Source: Climacium dendroides (Eukaryota > Streptophyta > Bryopsida > Hypnales > Climaciaceae). Taken from it: a stretch of 64,000 nt of DNA. The stretch is from positions 38,071,213 through 38,135,212 of the forward strand of contig OX467084.1 of assembly GCA_950106755.1 (NCBI GenBank), given 5' to 3'. Numbering within the stretch: the stretch's first letter is position 1; every line of letters starts with the position of its first letter. The notes under the pieces were generated by a model. The model was not told the DNA's origin and made no database searches. It worked only from the letters and a program-made list of their open reading frames with translations. Positions 11,531 through 21,400 of the stretch are shown piece after piece. Position numbers and translations under genes: made by a program.

Positions 11531-14500
11531 AATGAATGGGTGGATGTTGTTCAAGAAAGTGCTATATACATTTGACCGTAGAAGAACACCATGGTCCACA
11601 AATCTACACCTACATTTTTTATAGATTGACCTTACGATTTGTTAATCGTCATAGCAAAAGTCAATTTCATAGGAAATTGTCATTTAGAGAATTTAAAAGG
11701 TACTTTTATTGTTGTTGGTTGTAGTGTAGTTCTTGGAATGAACATTATTTCTCTTGCATGAGTTCTAGATAAAATCCAGGCTTCAATAACATAGTTGCTT
11801 AAACATGTCACTATAAGGCAAGAGCCATTTCAAAGACCACGTTTTAGAGCAATATTCCAAAGTAGCATAATTAAACATCCAACCTTAAGTTGCAACTTTG
11901 AAGGTGACAATCCACCCAATTCCAAGGAATTGAGATATTGCATAGGATATACATTATTGTCAGCACCCACCTTCAACACTATAGTATTTGCAATCAATAA
12001 AATTTGTAATACTCCTAGGAACATTTGAAGGACCTCTTTGTTGATACTATCAACAATCTCATTTTGAGTTGATAATGTGGTTTGTTCTTTAAAATATTCA
12101 TCATTTTGTAAAGGATATGTTGCATATACCACTATGAATATGTTGAATAAAAGACACCATTACTTCACAAATTACTATTTCTTCAAGTAGCATAATACAA
12201 ACATTTGGATTAGTAGGAACTTGACCATTTCCAACTTCAAGGAGTCAATTTGCAAAATTTTGATTTTCCAAAGAGGTTGTAATTAAGTGCATATTTTGTA
12301 TTAACTTCAATATGCGCATTCTTAGCCACAATATTGATCTTCAAAGTGAAGTGACTATTATTTGTGCTCTTGAACCTTTGACAATAATTGGTAGATTTTG
12401 ACAAAAGTCACCTCCCAAAACTACAATTATACCTCCAAAAACTACATCATTATTACAAAAGTCATACAATGTACTGTCAAGTGCCTCTGGACAATGACAA
12501 TATTGCATAGGAACTTCATCCCATATAGTCAATGATGTTTTATGTAGAAGATCTGCGCGATCTGATGTTTTATCAATTGCACATATTGAATCTTCATTGA
12601 TTTCAATTGGAAGTACAAAGGTAGAATGGATTGTCTGTCTACCATCAAGGAGAAATGCAAAAATACTAGATGATGCTACAATTATTACAATCTTCACTTC
12701 ACTTCAAAGTTTTGTAGCAATTGTATTACACACTTATGTTTTTCTTGTTCCAACCAATCCATCAATGAAAAATATCCTTCCATTATGTTCATTCACTGAT
12801 GTTAAGACTTATTGATAAACAATAGCTTGTTCAGCAGTTAATTTAGGTACACGTTCATTGATAATAGACATGTAATCATCTTCATTCCAATCATGTTGTT
12901 TAGCAATCAAAGGATTGGGACAATGAAGGTTCTATGGAAGTATTGATTGTGGCATTCCTAGTATGTCAACCAAAAATTTATTGTAATCGTTTCTTAAAAT
13001 CTTATCAATAAGAAACAATTTATAATTAAGTACTTGATGCTCACTTGGATCCTCTAATTGTTGTTGTATTTATAGTTGATGTTTAAGATCATCACACATT
13101 TGATGTTGAAATTGTTGCTACAAATTTGCAAGTTCATTTGGTGAGCAATAAATGAGCAATGTGATAAATAAAGTTCAAAGTTGTGATCTATATTCATGAC
13201 AAAAGCTTCTTGTAGAAATGAAACCCACTCACTATCATTTTCCAACAATCCTCTTGTTGAACATGCCTCTTTAAATGTATTATAAAGACGGTCATCCACT
13301 GTTTGAAGGTCTTTATATGACATTGGTCTACAAACAATTGTCAAAAGTAAATATAAATAGTTTGTTCTCTAGTAGTTGAATTAGTAAAGTAAAGTCTTTC
13401 CAACGCAAAACCAGCTCTCCTAGGGTTCCATTCTTTTGTATTTTTCTTCCACATTTAGTGTTGGGGGAACTCCAAATATGTGTATTGTCAACATTTTTAT
13501 CCCTAGCACATCTTGCAAAATAACCAATCAAGGTGGTAATCTCGCGCCCTACTCTTTGAAGAATTTCTACAACATCATCCTCTTGATTGAACACCACTCT
13601 ATGCATCTTTGACAAATGCAAAGCAAGTCGTACCACATTAGGGTGTTTTTCATGCATCTCCATTGCAAAAAGTTGCCAAGCAACTTCAGGGGCATTAACA
13701 TATCAAGCATCCAAGTATTGGTCTGGTCTACTTCATTAGACTCACGACCCAAACGCATAGTCGTACGATTGTGACCTTTGTAAATATATTCGTGAATATA
13801 TTTTACTAGACAAATTGCAGCATAAACTTCAATGTTGATGTGACAACCACATTTTTGAGACAAATATGGATTATAAGGTACAACATCCTGATTATCAACC
13901 AAAATGCCTCAAATTTCATAGCCATGAGCAATGTTGTTCCTTCTACAATATAATGGATATGCATCAACATCTATAGAGGTGAACTTTTGCAAGGTTTTTG
14001 GATAACATTTTGAACAATTTCCATCTTTTATACATGTTGAATTAGGATTGCGAAGTCCACATGGACTATGCACCAAATAGAATAGGGTCTTCTTTTAGGT
14101 TAGGGAACTTAGTACAAAAATGTAATCCACGGCTACTACATCATTTATTTTATCTTCTTGTACAAAAAATATTAGGAAATACATATGCAACAATCCACGC
14201 TTTTAAAACTTCATTCTATAAACATGACCTACTGTTTGGTCAAGTATATGGTTGTGTACTATGTCTTGAAGTAGGGTCTCAAAGTAGGGCTTAATTTAAG
14301 CCTAAAAATACAAGCCACCAAGTCAGATTGATTAGAGGTCTTTTGTTCTAGTAACAATGCATTCTTAATTTCAAGCCATTCTAAATTTGTTGTCATAGTT
14401 CCAAATATGTTGGGATGTTTAAAATAGCAAGTAATTGCCATATAATCTTGAAAAATCTCAAATATATTGCAAGCACTGCTTGAAAATGATGAAGGCAATA

Positions 14501-15828
14501 TGACACATTGACCAGATTTCAAAGGATTATTTCTTCGTTAGCAAGGTCTCCAATCATATCAACAAGCTCTTGGTACACATCTGCTCTTAATTGACCTTGA
14601 TTTATTTGTATCCACCACAAGCAAACTTGCTTAGTGACTGCCCATACATCGACTATAAACTCATGGAATAATTTTCCTCCATGTAGTATTGTAGAAAATT
14701 CATTGTTTTGTGGGAATAGTTTGTATGAGAAAAATTCCATTTGAGTGAGGTATGATTGCCATGCTATATGAGGGATGTGTGGGTGCCATCCAAGTTCTCC
14801 ATAAGGAAATAACAACACATAATGCAACGATAGATATGTTGGATGACATTCACTTATGCGTTGAAGTTCTCCTCCACGTAAACGTATGACAATGTCATGG
14901 GTTGCATTTGGAATATCGCCATCTCCTGGCAAAATCAAAGCTATTTCTTCAGTTTGTGGAAGATTATAACATCCAACTTGTCTACCTTCAAAATGTAGAT
15001 GCATTGCCAAATCAAGGTTCTCATTGCCATTTTCACATTCTTCAAGTATAGTTTTGTATACTTGTCTTATAAGTGGAACAAAGTTATTGCATTTCAATAA
15101 CATTTGTTGCAATGCTAGCATTATTTTAGGACGCACTCGAGGGAAGGTCACTCTATGCATTTACACAACCCACATGAATCAAAGATTTTAAACCCCTTAC
15201 TTACTTCATAAAATTTAATATAAAAAAAATTAAAGAAAATTGAATAGGTTTTTCTACTTTGAAAGTTTGTGTTTTGAATTATAGATATAATTTTTTTAAA
15301 TTGATAATAATTAGTTACAAATTTTTGAAGAAAAAAGATACACACTATAGAGCTGAAAATAACTTTGGACCCCTTGCTTAATCCATAAAAAATTGTCTAA
15401 AAAATAAACAAAAAATCCTAAAAATAACTCTCTATTGGAAGTTTATTTTTCTTGAATATTGTCGTAATGGTCATCCAAATGAATTCTCTATAAATGTTTG
15501 AGTTGAAAAACATGCCATTTCAGTTCATTTTTCTACCTATTATAATAGTCATTTTAAATGTCATTTGAGTTGGAAATTTTTGGTAATAAAAATCTATAGT
15601 CATTATTAATTAAAGTTCAAAATTATAGGTTGAAACTATAGTATATTCCAAAGTAAATAAGGGGTCAAAAAATCACTTTGCCGCATGTGGTACACAAAAT
15701 CCCCCAAATGACCTCCCCTTGAACGCACTTCTACATTTCATTGTCTTTGAGCTTCGATTGCTTCTTCAAGATCATAAATATATAGTTGAGCATACATTGA
15801 TGCCTCATTTGGTTCAAATAAAAGAGCG
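11531..15828 (-). pseudogene. Helitron Rep/helicase remnant
   Basis: Reading leftwards, pieces in changing frames follow the order of plant Helitron proteins. They run: a Helitron-like N domain (15160-14519, with LYIYDLEEAIEAQ-like residues further out near 15750-15800); a CNIFEIFQDYMAI... and FGTMTTNLEWLEI block (14522-14259); a HUH-type region near 14178-14195 where the usual His-x-His reads HMY; VVPYNPYLSQKCGCHIN (13902-13567); and a link to helicase (13663-13054). The PIF1-type helicase has a Walker A-like GLVGTRKT near 12737-12760, a Walker B-like LTIWDEVPM and VVLGGDF (12697-12341). The C-terminal LNSLELGGLSP and TFAMTINKS-GQS lie in 12132-11531. Stops and frameshifts separate the pieces and key residues of both the Rep and the helicase are changed, so it cannot encode an active enzyme. 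Confidence 0.9.
15138..15722. mobile_element. 585-bp MITE-like insertion nested in the Helitron
   Basis: The uninserted right Helitron copy reads straight through this point (about 16070-16082), which defines the insertion. The insert is flanked by 'acgcact' at 15131-15137 and 15723-15729, a 7-bp target duplication or 8 bp with one mismatch. Its ends are imperfect inverted repeats: CGAGGGAAGGTCA at left and the reverse complement of TGACCTCCCCTTGA at right. It has no coding frame of note. A 7-8-bp duplication points to a hAT-like non-autonomous element, but a Mutator-type origin is not excluded. Confidence 0.75.
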
Positions 15829-15840
15829 CCATATGATAGT

Positions 15841-16678
15841 GAAGAAGCAAAAGAATTTTATGAACACATGACAACGCCTTTGCTTTTACGTCAATGGATG
15901 TTAATAGAAATCATGTTTTGGGTCATGAACCCTATTGTTTCTGCACTCATGGGAGATTGACTCATAAATGTGGCACTCTTTTACTTGAATCAAATGAGGC
16001 ACCAATGTATGTTCAACTATATATTTATGATCTTGAAGAAGCAATCGAAGCTCGAAGATAAAAAAATGCAAAAGTACATCCTGAAATAATGTTGACATTG
16101 CAACAAATGTTATTGGAATGCAATAACTTTGTTCCACTTATAAGACAAGTATACAAAACTATACTTAAAGAATGTGAAAATGGCAATGAGAACCTTGATT
16201 TGGCAATGCATCTACATTTTGAAGGTAGACAAGTTGGATGTTATAATCTTCCACAAACTGAAGAAATAGCTTTGATTTTGCCAGGAGATGGCGATATTCC
16301 AAATGCAACCCATGACATTGTTATACGTTTACGTGGAGGAGAACTTCAACGCATAAGTGAATGTCATCCAACATATCTATCGTTGCATTATGTGTTGTTA
16401 TTTCCTTATGGAGAACTTAGATGGTACCGACACATCCCTCATATAGCATGGCAATCATACCTCACTCAAATGGAATTTTTCTCATACAAACTATTCCCAC
16501 AAAACAATGAATTTTCCACAATACTACATGGAGGAAAATTATTCCATGAGTTTATAGTCGATGCATGGGCAGTCACTAAGCAAGCCCGCTTGTGGTGGAT
16601 ACAAATAAATCAAGGTCAATTAAGAGCAGATGTGTACCAAGAGCTGTTGATATGATTGGAGACATTGCTAAAGAAGAA
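15841..16678 (+). pseudogene. Helitron N-terminal coding remnant
   Basis: Frames join to give EEAKEFYEHMTTPLLLRQ, then, after a frame change and probable small deletion, TSMDVNRNHVLGHEPYCFCT, HGRLTHKCGTLLLESNEAP and LYIYDLEEAIEARR. An in-frame TAA (about 16059) and the 188-codon frame from 16089 follow. The latter is almost identical to the left copy's 15160-14519 product (for example IALILPGDGDIPNATHDIVI). Compared with that copy it has lost one base near 16647, so its frame ends at 16655. It covers only the N-terminal domain of the family. Confidence 0.88.
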
Positions 16679-16729
16679 ATAAACCTTTGAAATCTAGTCA
16701 ATGTATCATATTGCCTTCATTATTTCTAG

Positions 16730-16933
16730 AAGTTTTAATATAAATTTCACAAAGTGGAAATCACCCCTTTACTACTACTAATTCACCATGGGCCACATTT
16801 ATTGAATACTTAAGCATACATATTCATTGTTGTTTTTAATAAACTATAGATAAATTAGTACAAAAAAATGAAAAACACACAAGCATAATAAAATCATGAT
16901 AATAATTGGGCCAACAACACAGGACTACACTAG
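16730..16933. repeat. Inverted 204-bp Helitron 3' end, right arm
   Basis: Partner of 11275-11478. The sequence after CTAG (GATAG...) differs from the left flank, which places the element boundary. Confidence 0.9.
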
Positions 16934-17129
16934 GATAGTTAAATATAGATTCTTTTTTTGTGTACTACCAAGGTTAGTAACATTATATGAAAGTAAAAGA
17001 TAATATAAAATAAAAGATAAGATAAGATAAAGTAAAAAATAATTATAAAGTGAAAGATAATTATATAACATTAAAGACGATTGAAACATAATTCAAAAGC
17101 AAAAGAAATATGACAAAGAATTGAAGAAA

Positions 17130-17545
17130 AGATCTATAATTTAGTATAATTCAAGTCTGTGAACCCCTCCTTCCCAAGGGCTTTTTGACGGTACTAAGAA
17201 TACAATTTTTTTTTCTAATTTTCTAATTTTTGAGGTCCAAAAAATACTCAAAATTCAATAACTTTCACACCATAGGTCCAAACACCACCAAACCTAATCC
17301 ATGCTTTCTAACCATACCAAAAACGCAAAAAAATTCCAATTTTTCCAATTTTTCTAATTTTCTAACTTCTAGATCCAAAAAATACTTCAAATTTCAATAA
17401 CTTTCACACCGTACATCTGAACGCTACAAAACCAAGTCGGTGCACCCCTTTTTGTCAAGGGCTTTCCAATAGTATCAAGCACACGACTAGTGGACACACA
17501 GTTTGGGAGATCTCAACGTAACAAACAAAACAAAACAAACAAACA
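17130..17545 (+). repeat. Dispersed repeat, copy 2 of 4, partly tandem
   Basis: The word group 'aataactttcacacc' followed by 'taggtcc' or 'tacatc' and then 'aagggcttt' or a relic of it appears about three times in a row, then ends in a run of 'aaacaaaac' words. Related copies are at 2590-2740, 49570-49710 and 52085-52215. Confidence 0.55.
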
Positions 17546-17969
17546 AATTTAAAGTATGGATATTTCTAAAATTACAAATGCGGAATGGTTGACCAAGCAA
17601 AAATTGTATTGACTTTAGTTCAAAACTAGATTTACAAAAATGAAGTCATAGATTTAAAAAACACAAAAATTTCAAAAATTCATCATATAAAAAAAAACTC
17701 ATTTCAAATCCATTCCAACAAATTGTAATTAGAAAATGATAGGGTAGCATTGGTGAATTTGACCATATAGATGGAATCTAAATTCAAAATTTACATCTTT
17801 TATTTATTCATCAATTTCAAAATATATTTCCAAAGAGTACTGTGAAGTTTAGGGGCTAAAATTGACTTATAATGCTATGAAAGAATAAAAAAATTTATGT
17901 CAAAAAAATAGAGTGGTATACCTTATTTACAAATAAAAATTACTGAATTTTTCCTAAAGTATTGCTTGT

Positions 17970-18014
17970 AACCCCCATAATGTCCATCAAGTCATTTATT
18001 TAAAAGTATAACAT
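17970..18014. repeat. Short direct repeat flanking the Helitron pair, right copy
   Basis: Matches 11071-11117. A second short duplication follows: 'ttgcaaaatttcataagaa' at about 18020-18038 and again at 18070-18088, the latter touching the tRNA gene. Confidence 0.6.
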
Positions 18015-18090
18015 TTTGTTTGCAAAATTTCATAAGAAGTCATGCAAAAATTGTTCCTAGGGATTTTATTTGCAAAATTTCATAAGAATA

Positions 18091-18164
18091 TGTTTTCGCC
18101 CGGGTTCGAACCGGAGACCTTCAGTGTGTTAGACTGATGTGATAACCAACTACACCACGAAAAC
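18091..18164 (-). tRNA. trnV-AAC: tRNA-Val (anticodon AAC)
   Basis: The minus strand folds as a full cloverleaf. The acceptor GTTTTCG pairs perfectly with CGAAAAC (18092-18098), with discriminator A at 18091. The anticodon stem TCAGT/ACTGA encloses loop CTAACAC, giving anticodon AAC. The T arm is TCCGG-TTCGAAC-CCGGG with one G-U pair. The D arm holds the GTGTAGTTGGTTATCAC A-box-like sequence, and GGTTCGAAC is a canonical B-box, so the internal Pol III promoter is intact. There is no intron. A TTTT run on the minus strand at 18074-18077, about 14 bases past the end, can serve as terminator. It reads valine GTT (and by inosine GTC/GTA). It is a nuclear-type gene, divergent from APC1. Confidence 0.96.
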
Positions 18165-18468
18165 TTGGAACACCGTCCACTGGTTGCAGAATCCCGCAGG
18201 ATGCCGAGTAGGACGATGCTGTCTAACTGCATTCCTCGCCAGATATTTATAGTTTTCGTAATTGTAGTTTCAATCTAAACCCTGACTGATTTTCTTGATT
18301 ATTTTCCGTCATTGGTCTGAAGCTAAAACCCTAATCCTCAAATTTTCGAGCGCTGCAAGCTTTCCCAAATTGCTTCAATGGCGATGGATCATGTGTTGTG
18401 CTCATGAATACTCCTTCGAAGCTCACAATGCCGCATTCGAAGAGGCGACGGGAATGAGACCGCCGTGA
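18165..18468 (+). promoter_or_regulatory. APC1 promoter and 5' leader with telo-box and upstream ORFs
   Basis: The 304 bp between the tRNA gene and APC1 must hold the core promoter. A TATTTATA-like sequence lies at about 18243-18250. A perfect telo-box AAACCCTAA is at 18326-18334 and a partial one, TAAACCCT, lies near 18277; in plants telo-boxes are common in promoters of cell-cycle and ribosome genes. Two short upstream ORFs follow: 18378-18407 (nine codons plus stop) and 18404-18457 (17 codons plus stop), both ending before the APC1 start. The transcription start is not visible, so their presence in the mRNA is inferred. Confidence 0.6.
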
Positions 18469-21400
18469 ATGCATATGGTGCCCGATCGGGTCCGCAAAAT
18501 GCCGAAGTCGAGAAGGCCATTGTGCTTGCTAGGGCTGTTTGAGCCGTATGGGCGGGAAGTCAGCACGGAGAGCAGCGATGGCAACAATGGCGCAACTGCA
18601 AGCGAAGAAGACTTCAGAGGAAAGTATTCTTTGTTCGACGCCGACACGGTGTGTGAGAAGGGTGGCAATCTGGAGCAAGTGGCAATCGGGGCAACGTTCT
18701 GGGACCACGACGAGGAACTTTACGTGCACAACAACACGGTGGTGTGGAGCGCGGGCCGGCATGTGCGCAAGCGCTTCAGTTGCACGGCGACCATCGTGCA
18801 GGCGAAGTGGTGTCGGATGAGCGATACGCGGGAGCCTCTGCTGTGTGTTCTCCATTCGGATTTCATCAACGCGTATACGCCTTCCGGTGAGATGCACATT
18901 GTGCCGTTGCATTGTCGAGTGGCCGCGATTTGGCCGCTTCCTTGTGGATTGTTGTTGCAGCGAGGAGCCGATCGCACCCCGCGGTTGAGCTCCGAAACGT
19001 TGGCCATGGAGTCGCCGATTCATCACCGGGATTGGCTTCGTGAAGGTTTTCGGGATAATGTGATTTCGCCTATGCCGCGGCGGTCTAGTTTTTTGTCGAC
19101 TCCCCCTGCCAGACCTACATCGTCTTTTTTTTACTTGCAGCATCCTCTTGAAATGCCACATCCGGTTAATGTTGAGGAGGGCGGGAAGTCGAGGTTGTTG
19201 TCGGATATGGATGAGAATATAATTTGGAGTAGTACTATAGTTCCGTATGTTGTGACATATCATACAGGGAAGAGACAGCACAGTGTGTGGAAAGTGAAAG
19301 CTGCTCCTGCGGATTCAGAGTCCAACATTTTGAAAGATGCGCCGGCGTGGGATGTTATGGAAAGTATTAGTTTGCAGCTTGCCTGGACAAAGAAGGGCGG
19401 GCACCAGCAGGCGCGAGAGGTTTTCTTGGCAAGCGATGAGGACGGCGTGCCATTGCTTTGTCTTGTTATTGTGGAATCGCAACAGTTGTTTTCCTTCCGA
19501 CTTCAGAGTTCTGATGTATCCAGTGGTGAAGCAAAGCTGGAAGTTGCGTGGACTATTAGTGCTGTTTCAGCGGCCCCGATTGTTGCCACTCGCCCAGGGC
19601 TAAAAAGCACTGGTCCTCCTGGGTATGATATTCTGACGTTAGCTCCTGATGGCACCCTGTCTCTTCATATAGGCCGGTATCATGTTTGCCGCTACTATCT
19701 CCCTGTCTCAGCAGTGCAATCACTGGGGGGATCTCCGGTAAAAGGAATGGCCAAGCCGTCGGATGCTCGGCGGGATGAGGCCGTGAAGATAGTGGGCCTC
19801 TGTGATCCCGTGCAAGGTCGTGTTAATTTGGTAGCGGAATCTGGAAAGATGTACCGGTGTGCAGTTGGTTTGACGCCTTCGTCAGCTATCACTGTTCTGT
19901 GTATGAATGCCTTGTCTCAAGGTCTTCGCCCTGCTCTGTACCGGTATCTATTATCCCGATTGCTTGAGCGAGAGTTTCCAATTGTGGATGCTCTACGTGT
20001 TACCACGGCTAAAGCCAGTGGGAAACCCGACCTAGAATGGGCAGCTTTTTCTGGCCTTATTACTGAGATTATAAGAGACATGCCCGGTGAGGTACTTCCA
20101 CCTAAGAAGGCTACTCCTCACAAGCCGGTGAAGGATGATTCATCTGCGTGGAACTTTTTATTGCATAGTAGTATGCATCGAAGCAACTTGGCAAATTTGC
20201 GATATCCAGCTTTAATGCCAAAGGAGACTTTCAGCATAGCGGAAACGCTCCCAATGCCTGGACCCATCACTACAGATAACGTCGATGCAGAGACAGCGGT
20301 TTATTTTTCGGTGATGGTTGAAATTCTTGAAGTGTTACATGCTGTTTATGAGGACTGCAAGCTTGATACTTTACGCTGGCGAGAGCTGTGGCAGTTGGGA
20401 GCAACTTTGAGTAGTCTGGCGGCAGCAGGCGGGGAAATGGAATACGTCGACCACTACTCACGCGACTTCCCTCTAGCTGTCTCGCCATTGCCTCTACTAC
20501 CTGAATCAGTGAGCTTGAAAAACGATGGAAAAGTACCCCCTAACCTCTTTCGGTGGCTTGAGAATTGTTTGAGAGGCAAGAATCCAGCTGAAAATATGGA
20601 AAATCTGCCTGGTTTACTTATCCAGGAGTCCTCGAGTTGTGTTGATTGGTCTCGGAAAGTAATTGGATTCTATGATTTCTTGACCGGTGGGCAAGTTGTG
20701 AACGGACGCCTACCATCAGGGGTTCAGCTACGCATAGCACCAGGCATCGCCACTAGCGTAGAGCAGCGCACAGTGCTTGCCATGGTAGCTGAAGGGTTCG
20801 GATTACCCGAGCTTGATCGCCTTCCACCTGGCGTCTCTCTTCCATTGCGTCATGCTTTAGATAGGTGTCGCGAAGCTCCTCCAGGTAATTGGCCGGCTCA
20901 AGCCTATGTTCTTATTGGCCGTGAAGATCTAGCTTCCACACATGTAGTGAAGCATTTGAAACGTACGACAACGCACAAAATTGGCGAGAGGTTTAAAGCT
21001 GAGGAATCGTCTTCAGTGATCAAGCAGTCGGACGATCTTTGGATGGCTGCCCCTTATACTTTACATCTAAGGCCAATATCTAGTCTTCCTGGCTCTAGTG
21101 ATCCAAATGATACTGCAGATCCTGATGGTGCCGCTGCCGGAGTGGACCCCCAAGTGGTTGATGGCATGGAGCACATGGCCACTACATCAGCACCACTTCG
21201 ATTTGGTCGGGATCTTCGCGTAAACGAGGTCAGGCGGTTGCTGGGTTCATCAAAGACGGTGGCTGTGCGAACAAGCAACGCACCAGATGTTAGTGACCCT
21301 GATATTGTTGCTCAGCAGCAGGCGCAACTATGGCTGCTAGCACAGCGAACCACGGCATTGCCTTTTGGGCGGGGGGCTTTCACCCTAGGCACATCGAGTG

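Larger units (their letters stand above)
11275..15828 (-). mobile_element. Degenerate Helitron, left copy, transcribed leftwards
   Basis: On the minus strand this copy runs from about 15828 to a 3' end ending in CTAG at 11275-11278, the CTRR-type terminus expected for Helitrons. Its outer 204 bp (11275-11478) are an inverted copy of 16730-16933. The interior carries a decayed Rep/helicase coding region. The base after CTAG on the element strand is A, not the T usually seen, and I see no strong terminal hairpin, so the exact end is inferred from where the two copies stop matching. The 5' end is missing: the copy is cut at about 15828 where it abuts the right copy. A 585-bp insertion interrupts it (15138-15722). 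Confidence 0.8.
15829..16933 (+). mobile_element. Internally deleted Helitron derivative, right copy
   Basis: It lies in opposite orientation to the left copy and is joined to it 5' end to 5' end. It keeps the N-terminal coding part (to about 16678), then matches the left copy on to about 16726, and then jumps straight to the 3' terminal 204 bp (16730-16933), ending CTAG at 16930-16933. Relative to the left copy about 3.0 kb (left coordinates roughly 11479-14481) is missing, including the Rep catalytic region and the whole helicase. It does not carry the 585-bp insertion. This is the usual way non-autonomous Helitrons look. Confidence 0.8.

Noticed and set aside
11275..16933. Reading the inverted ends as terminal inverted repeats of one large DNA transposon
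   Set aside because: Each end is the 3' end (CTAG) of a separate Helitron copy, and the coding remnants of the two copies run outward from the centre.
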